Positions 57,101 through 60,166 of a DNA stretch of 64,000 bases are shown here, piece after piece (position 1 is the first letter of the stretch; each line of letters opens with the position of its first letter). Source of the DNA: G965200765 sp965200765 (GTDB taxonomy: Bacteria; Pseudomonadota; Gammaproteobacteria; Arenicellales; JAJDZL01); the NCBI GenBank assembly GCA_965200765.1, contig OZ241380.1, positions 2,666,001 to 2,730,000 on the forward strand. Direction: 5' to 3'. The position numbers and the translations under genes were made by a program. The notes under the pieces were generated by a model. It was not told the DNA's origin, did not search any database, and saw nothing but the letters and a program-made list of their open reading frames with translations.

Positions 57101-59571
57101 TAGACAACACTTACTATGACGTTTTCGTTTGGTCCGTAGGTATCGCCGCTTGCCGGTGCAGAAACAAACGTTACCAGTTGCGGTACAGTGATTCCTCCAG
57201 CAACCTTGTGGCTGGCATCATTGTTGACTGCATAGCTGTCCAAGTCCAGATTTGCAGCGACAGCTCCGGTACCGCTCCCCTGAATTGTGGCACCATTCAG
57301 GGTCAAGGCAGACTTTGCAATGCTGATACCGTTGTCATCACGGTCTGTGTTCACTACGGTGTAGCTGAAGTTCAGCGTATTGCCGTTGCTCAGACTGCTG
57401 TAAGCCGCTTGACGGGTGGCTGACCCTATGTCAAGCGCCAATCTTGGCGAGCCGGTAACCGAGAGGTTCGAATTGAATTTTACGGCTACATTAACACTTT
57501 CACCGGCACCGTATGTGTTATCAGAGTTCGGAGTCGAAGTGAAGCTGACTTCGGTTACTTCTGGCACTGGCTGGTATATCGCCACGGTAAAATCGACGGA
57601 ATCGAAATCACCGTCCCAGTCGGTTGCAATGAGCCGGTAACTGGTTGGATCCGGTGACACTGAATCCGGCATACCAGTGATCACTGCGGTAGAACTATTG
57701 AGAGTCAATCCCGAAGGAAGCGATGGCGAAACCGAGTACGCCAGCGGCGCATTGCCTCCCGTAGCTGTGGGCAGGCTGACGTTAGCCGCACTACCGGTGT
57801 CCAGAACCAAAGCGGTGGTCGTTGCTTCGCCAAAATCGGGTGCTATATCAGTTTCTGCACTCACCGCAAACGACAACTCGGCCTTGTCGCCATCACGGTC
57901 CGTTGCAACAAGCTTGTAATTGGTAGAGCTTGTTACGCTGGTGGGTGAGCCGGTAATTGAGCCACCATTCGCCGTACTGGTCGGTGCAGTGTACATCAAC
58001 CCGTCGGGCAGGGTCGATGGAGACAGTGCGTAACCAACCGGAACATCGCCGCTAGTAGCCGCGGGCAACGTCAAGTTGACTTGCTGACCGACCAGATAAC
58101 GCTGAGTACTCACCGCGCCCGCCTGAAAAGATGGCCACAAGTCGTTAACCCGAAGGGAATTTCTATTTGAAAAGGAATTCAGGACATGTGCATCAAGGTC
58201 CGTGATCGCCGGTATATTTGTTCCGCCTATCAAGCTCCAAATGCCTCCTAGCCCACCATCTTCAAAAAAGAAGCGAAATGGATTCCGCGGTATTGATATT
58301 CCGTTACCATCCCAGTCAATCGACTGCACTGTGTATTCAAACTGCATCTCTCTAGGCATAGCATCTTCACTTGATGGACTCGCTGACATCCAACGCCATT
58401 GGTCACCTATTTTGATTCTGAATCGAATTCCAGCTTCATTAATCCTGAGAGGTTGATTGAACGTAAGTAACAGATGAATTTTGTCTCCCGTTACAAAGTT
58501 TCCATTTCGGGGGGCGCTACCACTTTCGTTCGTAATGCTGATACTGGTAACCGTTGCAGCGGATGCCACTTCAATGGATACAGTCAAAGTAGTGCTGTCT
58601 CCATCAGTATCAGTGGCAGTCAAGGTATAGTTCGTTGCCCCTCTGTTATTGGTGGGAGTACCGGTTATCGTCCCACCATGTGCGTCGGTTGCACCAGGTG
58701 CTGTGTAAACCAATCCCCGGGGTAGCGAAGCCATTGCATAGGTGAGTGCGCCATCACCGCCAGTAGCCGAAGGAAGAGTAACTGTGTTGATGCTTCGATT
58801 CCGTGCGAAACGCATAGGCGATACTGATTTTGAAAAACGAGGCATAGAATCCGCAGTTGTCAATGGGGTAGCAGTTGTGGTCGCGAATACACCACTACCG
58901 GTAACATTGACTGCCCGCAATCGAAATGTATACATTTTGTTATTGACCAGATTGGAAAGGGTATGTCCGACCGTATTTGCCCCGCTATTTTCAATCTTCG
59001 TCCAAGCTGTGAAACTCCCCCTGGCACCCTGTCGATAGCTAAGTTCGTAATGTGTAATGGAAGTATTCTTTGGGTCGGTCCAACTCAGAGTTGCCCGACC
59101 ATTACCAGGTGTTGCTGAAAATCCGGTCGGTGCTGAAGCTAGCGCCGGATTCACCGTGAGGTAGAAATTGACAACAGCACTGTCGCCGTCTGCATCCCGC
59201 ACGATTAATGTATAAATGGACTTGAATGCCATTTCGGTAGGAGTGCCAGAAATCATACCGCCGCTTTGTGAATCGGCAGGAGCGGTGTACCTCAATCCGT
59301 CCGGCAAAGTCAGCGCTACCGTCGTCAATCCCGGTCCCGACAATGTATATGTTAATGGACTATTTCCGCCAAAGGCCGCAGGCAGAGCAATCGCAGTTGA
59401 GAGCTGCATATTTTGTGTAGTAACGTAGGAAGGTGTCGAAATGTTCCCGAACGACGGTTCGGTGTCTTGACTATTTGAAGATTGCGTAAACGCAAGCTGA
59501 GGTACGCACAGCATCAATACTGCAAGTAACATCGCCACATGCGACAATCTCCATGTCAGCACTCGACTCAT
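26011..59571 (-). CDS. Giant repeat-rich autotransporter adhesin (11,186 residues)
   Basis: An uninterrupted 33.6-kb frame. A signal peptide covers residues ~1-30. Next come a putative Ig-like (He_PIG) domain (~38-140), an FN3 domain (~142-240) and a second He_PIG domain (~242-340). A region to ~3200 alternates ~105-residue repeats containing GDTY and LNGG motifs with further He_PIG domains. Calx-beta-like units fill ~3205-10590, a cadherin-like beta-sandwich lies at ~10610-10710, and an autotransporter beta-barrel at ~10820-11186. The barrel ends in alternating hydrophobic residues (MLTFDTPL) as outer-membrane proteins do. The repeats are acidic at their DDD linkers, consistent with Ca2+ binding. 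Inferred role: a very long surface fibre for attachment or cell-cell contact, exported by Sec and its own barrel. The start ATG at 59571 has a GGAATTGGG-like ribosome binding site. No separate secretion partner is nearby. At about 1.1 MDa it is among the larger bacterial proteins. Confidence 0.93.
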   Translation of the reverse strand: MSRVLTWRLSHVAMLLAVLMLCVPQLAFTQSSNSQDTEPSFGNISTPSYVTTQNMQLSTAIALPAAFGGNSPLTYTLSGPGLTTVALTLPDGLRYTAPADSQSGGMISGTPTEMAFKSIYTLIVRDADGDSAVVNFYLTVNPALASAPTGFSATPGNGRATLSWTDPKNTSITHYELSYRQGARGSFTAWTKIENSGANTVGHTLSNLVNNKMYTFRLRAVNVTGSGVFATTTATPLTTADSMPRFSKSVSPMRFARNRSINTVTLPSATGGDGALTYAMASLPRGLVYTAPGATDAHGGTITGTPTNNRGATNYTLTATDTDGDSTTLTVSIEVASAATVTSISITNESGSAPRNGNFVTGDKIHLLLTFNQPLRINEAGIRFRIKIGDQWRWMSASPSSEDAMPREMQFEYTVQSIDWDGNGISIPRNPFRFFFEDGGLGGIWSLIGGTNIPAITDLDAHVLNSFSNRNSLRVNDLWPSFQAGAVSTQRYLVGQQVNLTLPAATSGDVPVGYALSPSTLPDGLMYTAPTSTANGGSITGSPTSVTSSTNYKLVATDRDGDKAELSFAVSAETDIAPDFGEATTTALVLDTGSAANVSLPTATGGNAPLAYSVSPSLPSGLTLNSSTAVITGMPDSVSPDPTSYRLIATDWDGDFDSVDFTVAIYQPVPEVTEVSFTSTPNSDNTYGAGESVNVAVKFNSNLSVTGSPRLALDIGSATRQAAYSSLSNGNTLNFSYTVVNTDRDDNGISIAKSALTLNGATIQGSGTGAVAANLDLDSYAVNNDASHKVAGGITVPQLVTFVSAPASGDTYGPNENVIVSVVYDEVLTITGTPQLALAIGGQTRQASYTRRSNGNKGLNFSYRIVSADLDNDGISIAATALTLNGGTIQDADGINAQLNLGSHAVVNDASHKVNGDLSPSFTNSSAPELRYATGKSFSFNLPAATGGDGTLGYSLTGPGAVATLTLPSGISYTAPAADAAHGGTIAGNSQVAVQKSTYTLTATDADGDQATLDLSLEIVAAPTVSDAVITSTPYSNSTYGVGELITVDLTFNQALSVTGLPQLGLVIGTEKRGAKFKKLSSDGRKLTFQYIVQATDRDSDGIAIATNALVLNSSTIRGTNGINANLDLGSHALGNQSGHKVDGGVNPPVSVSDVAIISTPQSSDTYGVGETITVEVMFHKPIKIGGTGSMNLALGIGSSNRNATYQNTAGRHLFRYTVTSNDLDSDGISIVAEALGKDSSLVLVAQVGNATVNLGLGSHAITNASSHKVDGKVDQAPTVKQVSITSSPRSGDTYRAGEKIKVQVDFSEAVRVTGNPQLGLAIGSNTRQALAVGDDGSVVEFGYTVQTSDKDTDGISIAADALQLNGGSIQDLTGANNAGLGIQAIANAANHKVSAPPLVSGARITSSAPSGTAGYIAGNAITVDILFDQDVSVSGSPQLGLTVGSNTRQASYTGLSGKKLSFSYTVQSSDFDGNGIGIASNALSLNGGTIRDGENEDAVLGLGSHAISNSASHVVRDNPVSFGSARISDQHYTADTAVSVLLPTATGDGAITYSISPALTGGLRFDARSRRILGTPTAVAARRSYTYTATDADGDSAELTFGLTVAATNAPVISFLEICSTPQPGTNNFYAVNSEHPIVVAIKFNRSVTITGTPQLALTIGNRTRQANYSHFSIGSTPFRCKGVSTNHIFKYSVQASDLDTDGLSILPGALTLNGGSIVDFNNSNVAASLDIGRFAITNDPNHKVNGSADIIPVVRTVSISSSPASGDTYKAGETIRALIRFTSGMDGLTLSGSGTPQLALTIGNNSRVVSGVSSASSGPTGNTQFHFSYTVQNSDYDNNGISIAANALSLPSGVTLRNGNVNAALSLGNLALANQAGHKVSAPPKVSAVGISSTPVQANTYTRTGSIRAKVEFDQAITVSGTPQLAIAVGDNTRQANYNPMSAQIATDLGETAGRVLYFDYTVQANDTDSNGISIAANALSLNGGSIRDAEGEDAVLTLGSHILTNLGTAKVDGSKTGAWPEFSSATGPDLRLTVGTEVSTTLPTSPVGDAPLIYTVSPSLPQGLIFNGSTAAITGTPTLETHVRTHTLTVTDYNGDTDTLTFTTGVTGNRPLVSGVTLLSTPTSGDTYGVGEEIIVRVNFSSPLTPVMKVIGSPQLALKVGTRTRQAVFYITDRNDVQFRYTVRSEDRDTNGISIERGALTLNGGLIRDQNANNALLVLGHHTLSNQSGHKVDGSVSNAPSVTGISVVSSPATGDTYKRGEEIELKLTFSQAVSVTGTPSVGMLIGSTTRQATYVGAGVSPRIHYFRYRVQQSDVDGNGFYSKQNALTVPSGAHIRNFGGMNATAGVLTTSTLLQTYKINGGQVSVPFVQGIEITSVPARGNTYKNGEKIEVRVQISRPVTVSGSPSLAIGIGSLTRYAFYKSTTREQKSRGLTDSHSYYLNFSYTVQDRDYDTDGITINYAGTVNPLGLNGGRISGTDDNTAADLAISHGHSGVLASHGFTNHSSHKVNGRIPKITNTIIRGIPRNLTRCNHPTLPRSTNPYCDQNGRRGPYGYVEGEIITVQVTFSEPVTFSRVARLAINLESGTVYTDSWSSSNNGSVYAFTYTVAAGDYDTNGLSVATNALTASNGGSLTGYVHSRATGNAAHLTLSSAINNSLLHKVLRTPSTAARIRSISFPNSAVTYLPFANSTYDAGEYIYPLVIFDKPVSVTGNPQLSISIGNQTRKATYVPSSIKTWLRFQYLVQPSDRDDNGVSIPANAVSLNGGSITTTSNSLAANLSSTRVADDSRRKVNGALNGAPKVNYVQMLFNPAVGNTYGLGEEVYVRVGFHKQISVSGSPQLQLALASGSVQASHHATRGDNIVFKYRVQTGDRALNGLSIRSNALSLNGGTIRSRSGVDANLALGSNAMSNNGDHRIDGRVKYVPTFGSAVISAKNYTKFVNVSDTLPAAEGGRGNLSYALTGPGTATNLTLPAGLSFNRLTRVISGTPRADAPQQTYKLTVTDGHRRTESLDFLLAVVDLTPTFGDSTIANQSWTQREQITSFSLPTVTGGDGTITYTLSPNLPSGVVYNETTHEVSGTPSVALPSTSYTWTATDADGDKAELTFSIEVDGIPTFGSGTIDDRSWDQLSEITSFTLPTVTGGNGTITYALNPALPAGVIRDQTTHTVSGTPSVSMDSTSYTWVATDADGDKAELSFAIVVTEAPYLSISSPSVTEGNDGNEALDFTVTLNKSSSHIITVAYTDSGTGTATSGTDYTGTDGGTLTFAAGETSKSISLEVIGDIDVESHETVVLKLGEATRAHIATGTGTGTILNDDGTPMISINSPSVAEGDTGTKSMQFTVSLSAVSSQQVSVSYADAGTGTATSGEDYSEISGGVLTFGANASSKTFNVEIIGDETEESHETVVVALSNASNATIQTATGTGTIRNDDGIPILSINSPSIAEGDSGTKTLSFTVTMDSASDQEVSVEYGLVDGGTATLGTDYTASSTGTLTIRVGDTTGTIDVTVRGDTLDEANETIRIQLAEPANAMLETGKSTGTGTITDDDDAPTISISSPSVSEGESDAKLIFEVVLSVASGRQVTVSYEDAGTGTAISGTDYTAVTSGKLTFTAGETNKLLNVSVLADTVDEPDESVDLKISSPSNATLGTSTGTGTITDDDDAPTVTLSLADSSISENGGTTAVKATLSHASSEATTITVTAVAGAYTVDEDATITIVAGDTSNSEDTVAITAVDNTKDETDRTATVTATAQNTQGIGTVTGASLTLADDDNAPTVTLTLADSSISENGGTTTVSAILSHASSAATTVTVTAVSGFYTVGDDATITIAAGATSNSADTVAIATVDNTKDESDRTATVTGTAQNTQGIGTVTGATLTLEDDDDAPTVTLSLADSSISENGGTTTVTATLSHASSAATTITVTAVSGFYTAGDDATITIAAGDTSNSTDTAAIAAVDNTKDESDRTATVTATAQNTQGIGTVTGATLTLEDDDDAPTVTLTLADSSISENGGTTTVSATLSHASSVATTITVTAVSGFYTVGDDATITIAAGETTNSSDTATINSVDNTKDAADRTATVTATAQNTQGIGAVTGASLTLEDDDAAPTVTLTLADNSISENGGTTTVTATLSHASSAATTITVTAVSGAYTVGDDATITIAAGETSNSTDTAAINAVDNTKDEADRTATVTATAQNTQGIGAVTGASLTLEDDDDAPTVTLTLADSSISENGGSTTVSATLSHASSATTTITVTAVSGAYTAGTDKTITFAAGETSNSSDTATINAVDNTKDEADRTATVTATAQNTQGIGTVTGATLTLEDDDDAPTVTLALVDSSISENGGTTTVSATLSHASSAATTITVTAVSGAYTAGTDKTITIAAGETSNNSDTATINAVDNTKDEANRSATVTATAQNTQGIGAVTGASLTLEDDDDAPTVTLTLADNSISENGGSTTVTATLSHASSAATTITVTAVAGAYTVGDDATITIAAGETSNNSDTATINAVDNTKDESDRTATVTATAQNSQGIGAVTGASLTLEDNDDAPTVTLALVDSSISENGGTTTVTATLSHASSATTTITVTAVSGAYTVGADKTISIAAGETSNSADTVAITAVDNTKDEANRSATVTATAQNSQGIGAVTGASLTLEDDDDAPTVTLSLADNSISENGGSTTVTATLSHASSAATTITVTAVAGAYTVGDDATITIAAGETSNSTDTAAIAAVDNTKDESDRTATVTATAQNTQGIGTVTGASLTLEDDDDAPTVTLSLADSSISENSGTTTVSATLSHASSADTTITVTAVAGAYTVGGDATITIAAGETSNNSDTATINAVDNTKDESDRVATVTATAQNSQGIGSVTGPSLTLEDDDAAPTVSISSPSVAEGDSSTARLRFVVSLSAASGRTVTVNYAEDAGGTATSGTDYTALSSGSLTFNAGDTSKNIDVSVAGDTLDEDDETVKVALSSPGNATLGTATGTGTITDDDDAPTVTLTLADNSISENGGTTTVSATLSHASSESTTITLTAVSGAYTVGSDKTISIAAGSTSNSSDTATINAVDNTRDEANRSVTVTATAQNSQGIGAVTGASLTLEDDDDAPTVTLTLADNSISENGGTTTVTATLSHASNESTTITVTAVSVAYTVGADKTILIAAGSTTNSGDTATINAVDNAKDEPNRSATVTATAQNSQGIGAVTGASLTLEDNDAAPTVTLTLADSSISENGGTTTVSATLSHASSESTTIMVTAVAGAYTVGADKTITIAAGSTTNSGDTATINAVDNAKDEPNRSATVTATAQNTQGIGTVTGASLTLEDDDAAPTVSISSPSVAEGDSSTARLRFVVSLSAASGRTVTVNYAEGAGGTAASGTDYTALSSGTLTFNAGDTSKNIDVSVTGDTLDEDDETVKVALSSPGNATLGTSTGTGTITDDDGTPTVTLMLADSSISENGGTTTVSATLSHASSAATTITLTAVSGAYTVGADKTILIAAGSTSNNSDTATINAVNNTRDEPNRTATVTGTAQNTQGIGAVTGASLTLQDDDDAPTVTLTVADSSISENGGTTTVSATLSHASSAATTITVTAVSGAYTVGADKTITIAAGETSNNSDTATINAVDNTRDEASRSVTVTATAQNTQGIGAVTGASLTLQDDDDAPTVTLTLADSSISESGGTTTVSATLSHASSAATTITLTAVSGFYTVGSDKTITIAAGETSNNSDTATINAVDNTRDEASRSVTVTATAQNTQGIGAVTGASLTLQDSDDAPTVTLTLADSSISENGGTTTVSATLSHASSAATTITLTAVSGFYTVGSDKTITIAAGETSNSSDTATINAVDNTRDEANRRATVTATAQNTQGIGAVTGASLTLEDDDNAPTVTLTLADNSISENGGTTTVSATLSHTSSAATTITLTAVSGAYTVGADKTILIAAGSTSNNSDTATINAVNNTRDEPNRTATVTGTAQNTQGIGAVTGASLTLEDDDDAPTVTLTVVDSSISENGGTTTVSATLSHASSAATTITVTAVSGAYTVGADKTITIAAGETSNNSDTATINAVDNTRDEASRSVTVTATAQNTQGIGAVTGASLTLQDDDDAPTVTLTLADSSISESGGTTTVSATLSHASSAATTITLTAVSGFYTVGSDKTITIAAGETSNNSDTATINAVDNTRDEASRSVTVTATAQNTQGIGAVTGASLTLQDNDDAPTVTLTLADSSISENGGTTTVSATLSHASSASTTITVTAVSGAYTVGTDKTITIAAGETSNNSDTATINAVDNTRDEASRSVTVTATAQNTQGIGAVTGASLTLEDDDNAPTVTLTLADNSISENGGTTTVSATLSHASSAATTITLTAISGAYTVGADKTILIAAGSTSNNSDTATINAVNNTRDEPNRTATVTATAQNTQGIGAVTGASLTLEDDDDAPTVTLTLTDNSISENGGTTTVSATLSHASSEATTITVTAVSGAYTVGADKTITIAAGSTSNNSDTATINAVNNTRDEPNRRATVTGTAQNTQGIGAVTGASLTLEDDDGAPTVTLTVADNSISENGGTTTVSATLSHASSAATTITLTAVSGAYTVGADKTITIAAGETSNNNDTATINAVNNTKDESDRTATVTATAQNSQGIGAVTGATLTLEDDDAAPTVTLMLTDSSISENGGTTTVKATLSHASSAATTITLTAVSGAYTVGADKTITIAAGSTSNNSDTATISAVDNTRDEANRSATVTATAQNSQGIGAVTGATLTLEDDDAAPTVSISSPSVAEGDSSTASLRFVVSLSAVSGRTVTVNYAEAAGGTAASGTDYTALSSGTLTFNAGDTSKNIDISVTGDTLDEDNETVKVALSSPDNATLGTSIGTGTITDDDVAPTVTLTLANSSISENGGTTTVSATLSHASSAATTITLSAVSGAYMVGADKTITIAAGNTSNSSDTATINAVDNTRDEANRSVTVTATAQNSQGIGAVTGASLTLEDDDAAPTVTLTLADSSISENGGSTTVSAALSHASSASTTITVTAVSGAYTVGADKTITIAAGSTSNNSDTATINAVDNTRDEANRRATVTATAQNSQGIGAVTGASLTLEDDDGAPTVTLTLADNTISENGGTTTVSATLSHASSESTTITLSAVSGAYTVGADKTITIAAGSTSNNSDTATINAVDNTRDEADRTATVTATAQNSQGIGAVTGASLTLEDDDSAPTVTLTLADSSISENGGTTTVSATLSHASSASTTITLSAVSGAYTVGSDKTITIAAGSTTNSGDTATINAVNNTKDEPNRTATVTGTAQNSQGIGAVTGASLTLEDDDGAPTVTLTLADSSISENGGTTTVSATLSHASSAATTITLSAVSGAYTVGADKTITIAAGSTSNNSDTATINAVDNTKDEPNRRATVTATAQNTQGIGAVTGASLTLEDDDGAPTVTLTLADSSISENGGTTTVSATLSHASSASTTITLTAVSGAYAVGTDKTITIAAGETTNSSDTATINAVDNTKDEPDRTATVTATAQNSQGIGAVTGASLTLEDDEGTPTVTLSLSNSSISENGGSTTVTATLSHASSATTTVTVTASANAPAVSGDFAQSGTTLTIAAGTTSSTGTVKITAVDNYIATANKTLTVSGSATNSVGATNPSDVVLTIEDDDTVGREVLNRDNEGVQTVTLSLADNSISENGGSTTVSATLNHALSVSTTVTVTAVSGFYTVGDDATITIAVGETTSTDTVTITAVDNTKDEANRTTTVTGTAQNTVGEVTVNGVTLTLEDDEGAPTVTLSLADNSISENGGTTTVTATLSHASSADTTITVTAVSGSYTVGEDATITIAAGSTSNNEDTATIAAVDNTKDEPDRTATVTATAQNTQGVGAVTGVTLTLEDDDGAPTVSLSLTDSSISENGGTTTVTATLSHTSSESTTITLSAVSGAYTVGADKTITIAAGSTSNSSDTATINAVDNTKDEANRSATVTATAQNSQGIGAVTGASLTLEDDDGAPTVTLTLADNSISENGGTTTVSATLSHASSASTTITLSAVSGSYTVGVDKTITIAAGSTTNSGDTATINAVDNTKDEANRSATVTATAQNSQGIGVVTGASLTLEDDDAAPTVTLTLADNSISENGGTTTVSATLSHASSESTTITLTAVSGAYTVGADKTITIAAGSTTNNSDTATINAVNNSKDESDRTATVTATARNTQGIGAVTGASLTLVDDDAAPTVSISSPSVAEGDSSTARLRFVVSLSAASGRTVTVNYAEGAGGTADSGTDYTALSSGTLTFNAGDTSKNIDISVTGDTVDEDDETVKVALSSPGNATLGTSTGTGTITDDDGAPTVTLSLADSLISENGGTTTVSATLSHASSESTTITVTAVSGAYTLGADKTITIAAGNTSNSSDTATINAVDNTRDEANRSVTVTATAQNSQGIGAVTGASLTLEDDDAAPTVSISSPSVAEGDSSTARLRFVVSLSAASGKTVTVNYAEGAGGTADSGTDYTALSSGTLTFNAGDTSKTIDISVTGDTLDEDDETVKVALSSPGNATLGTSTGTGTITDDDGAPTVTLTLADNSISENGGTTTVSATLSHASSESTTITLTAVSGAYTVGSDKTISIAAGSTSNSSDTATINAVDNTRDEANRSVTVTATAQNSQGIGAVTGASLTLEDDDGAPTVTLTLTDNSISENGGTTTVSAALSHASSASTTITLSAVSGSYTVGTDKTILIAAGETSNSGDTATINAVDNSKDEPNRRATVTATVQNSQGVGAVTGASLTLEDDDAAPTVTLSLADSSISENGGTTTVSATLSHASSAPTTITLSAVSGAYTLGADKTISIAAGETSNSGDTATINAVDNTRDEGNRSVTVTATAQNSQGIGAVTGASLTLEDDDAAPTVSISSPSVAEGDSSTARLRFMVSLSAASGKTVTVNYAEGAGGTADSGTDYTALSSGTLTFNAGDTSKNIDISVTGDTLDEDNETVKVALSNPANATLGTSTGTGTITDDDGAPTVTLTLADNSISENSGTTTVSATLSHASSESTTITLTAVSGAYTVGSDKTISIAAGNTSNSSDTATINSVDNTRDEANRSVTVTATAQNSQGIGAVTGASLTLEDDDGAPTVTLTLADSSISENGGSTTVSATLSHASSATTTITVTAVSGAYTVGADKTITIAAGETSNNSDTATINAVDNTKDEPNRTATVTATAQNTQGVGAVTGATLTLEDDEGAPTVTLSLTNSSISENGGSTTVTATLSHASSAPTTITLSAVSGAYTVGADKTITIAAGNTTNSGDTATINAVDNTKDEANRRATVTATAQNTQGVGAVTGATLTLEDDEGAPTVTLSLTNSSISENGGSTTVTATLSHASSAATTVTVTASANAPAVAADFTQSGTTLTIAAGSTSSTGTVKITAVDNYIATANKTLTVSGSATNSVGATSPSNVSLTIEDDDTVGREVLNREVTEGTPTVTLSLADSSISENGGTTTVTATLSQASSADTTITVTAVSGSYTVGEDATISIAAGSTSNSSDTATINAVDNTKDEPDRTATVTATAQNGQGIGAVTGASLTLEDDEGAPTVTLSLADSSISESSGTTTVSATLSHASSESTTITVTAVSGFYTVGSDATISIAAGSTSNSSDTATINAVDNTRDEPNRSATVTATAQNTQGIGAVTGASLTLEDDEGAPTVTLSLTSSSISENGGSTTVTASLNHASSATTTVTVTASADAPAVAGDFTQSGTTLTIAAGSTSSTGTVKITAVDNYIATANKTLTVSGSATNSVGATSPSNVSLTIEEDDTVGREVLNREVTEGTPTVTLSLADSSISENGGTTTVTATLSQASSADTTITVTAVSGSYTVGEDATISIAAGSTSNSSDTATINAVDNTKDEPDRTATVTATAQNSQGIGAVTGASMTLEDDDGAPTVTLSLTDSSISENGGTTTVTATLSHASSAATTITVTAVSGSYTVGEDATISIAAGSTSNSSDTATINAVDNTKDEPDRTTTVTATAQNSQGIGAVTGATLTLEDDDGAPTVTLLLADSSISENGGTTTVTATLSHASSAVTTVTVSVSENAPAVASDFTQNGETLTVAAGSTTSTGTVTISAVDNSVEAANKTLTVSGSATNSVGATNPSDVLLTIEDDDVSDSSSPADKTALTVSLGATSVTEGDSSLTSVAMQFTVSLSRTSEKQVQVSYADAGTGTATSGTDYNTLESGTLTFAPGETSKRIFVYINGDTLDEPAETIIVKLSSPTNATISTATNTGTINDNDATPTLSINSPSVVEGNSGSATLQFNVKLSAASGRQVTASFADSGTGSATSGTDYDTLGSGTLTFAPGETSKTIDASVVGDVVDETDETIVVKLSSPTNANISTDTGTGTIMDDDGSPSLSISSPSVIEGGAGETTILEFQVSLNPSSAQQVTVDYADAGTGTAVSGTDYAVIPSGTLTFSAGQTSKTIRVTVNGDVLDEPDETVLIALSDSTNANISTGTGTGTITDDDIPSLSIDSPSIVEGNDGETTTLAFTVSLSPSSWQVVSVEFADVPSASTATSGLDYSKINAGTLTFAAGETTKTIEVSIIGDSEFEPDETIFVMLSDADNAAILKSAGIGTIQNDDSDGDTEPATLGSDEVDETDETTLNAELRNLILSEGTLAPVFSGSNLNYQALVGHSVENVMVTPIAADPDNAVITVGEEVVSSGSESGRIQLEAGNARMIDIVVTASKNGVVETMTYTVAVTRKSLVQEQQTAYQNANSGILAEFSRAVTHSTIDAVADRISHAQSGSEASQSSLANRLSFLDALKSNEESLNNEDFSLNEALHHVSFIYSPGKSGVGDLHAEGTGGEDIGTDTLSIWGTSDYQNLKGGNNSLVDWEGNLFSMHLGVDAKYSAGVLYGVVFSWSKGSADYTGRDNNLTGNLKLQIGGIHPYASWEISDDASVWALAGYRKGKVSVNSDTSGSREGASQHLMVASGGKYQLYSSSEKGETEVGVNLKGEIWGSQLKVDNNNIVDTNMDTYGTRISLESVFSRKLSSDALLTPSLELGLRWDGGQGETGMGIELGGALGYENQSAGISMNSSARTLVHHESGKKDWGIGLSVERTPSTDALGLSYKLEWTYGDTSSRSSSLWDDGVAAGISESNLDTNTEMEVGYGMSISKGVVLTPYAGVNWSSSEVSYRLGGRFSTASDMKISLENELKESDGSSSDHRIMLTFDTPL
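27780..49960 (-). repeat. Array of about 66 Calx-beta-like repeat units, ~330 bp each
   Basis: By hand count the array has four canonical Calx-beta units (SPSVxEG type) at its N-terminal end and 52 units of a second type (SISENGG...AVDNT...QGIGAVTGA..LEDDD). Six canonical units are interspersed and four lie at the C-terminal end. The usual spacing is about 330 bases (110 codons). Two unit variants carry a GREVLNR linker. The array looks more GC-rich than flanking genes. It produces long open antisense frames that are not genes. Confidence 0.9.
40381..43020 (-). repeat. Tandem 1,320-bp near-identical duplication inside the Calx-beta array
   Basis: Segments 40381-41700 and 41701-43020 correspond at a constant offset of 1,320 bases (four 330-base units). 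Stretches 40981-41589 and 42301-42909 are identical in my reading, while 40740-40980 differs at some tens of positions from its mate. The first ~120 bases occur a third time at 43021-43140. This indicates recent unequal recombination. Confidence 0.85.
50750..58560 (-). repeat. N-terminal repeat region of the adhesin: ~105-residue GDTY/LNGG repeats
   Basis: About 16 units share the order GDTY..GE.I.V.V.F, V(T/S)G(T/S)PQLAL.IG..TRQA.Y, F.YTVQ..D.D..GISI, ALxLNGGxI and a terminal HKV. They are much more diverged from each other than the Calx-beta units, so they are older. He_PIG-type Ig domains (TxGGDGxLxY ... GTP) are scattered between them. I do not know a family name for this repeat. Confidence 0.75.
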
Positions 59572-59626
59572 CCCAATTCCTATGACAACTGTTTACCCTT
59601 ACCGGAAAAAATTTTGCATGTTAGAT

Positions 59627-59657
59627 CTTTCCGCTTGCTCTCCAATCGGAAAGCAAG
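59627..59657 (-). promoter_or_regulatory. Two mutually exclusive hairpins in the presumed adhesin 5' leader
   Basis: CTTTCCG (59627-59633) pairs with CGGAAAG (59647-59653), while CTTGCT (59634-59639) pairs with AGCAAG (59652-59657). The 3' arms overlap, so only one stem can form at a time. It lies ~60 bases before the adhesin start codon, where such a switch could act; this is inference from pairing alone. Confidence 0.3.
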
Positions 59658-60166
59658 AATTTGACTAACTCTCAACTCCTTTCCAAACTGTTTTCAGACT
59701 CTTTACCTTGTTAATTTTTTCAGCTGTGTCAGCATCTCTCACTTTGTTTGTCAACAAGCGATGAAGCAAAGACTCAGCGAAGTTAACGAAATTCAAACAC
59801 CCCCACGGAATCCGCGCGAACGGACCCTGTGTTGATTCTTGATACTGTTTGGGACGGCTAGAGGGTCGGAGCTGTAGCGATTATCGTACTTGCCCAACCT
59901 CGCCCAAACATGCGGGAAACAGAATTACTCTGTTTTTTTAAGGTAGTTGGTAGCCCCTCTACCACGAAATTTAGTTCTCTTTCTCAACGCGGCCAAGAAG
60001 TTAAATCTGAACTCGTGGTGACACAATCTTGCATCCCACCAGAAGATAAGAAATTCATTCCAAATTGCAGAGGCGGCCGCGCGCAAGCGCAAAAAATCAG
60101 CATGCACGCCCACTGTACCAGTCATATACTGGTTTTGACCTGTTGATTCCCGACAATTCATCGCGA

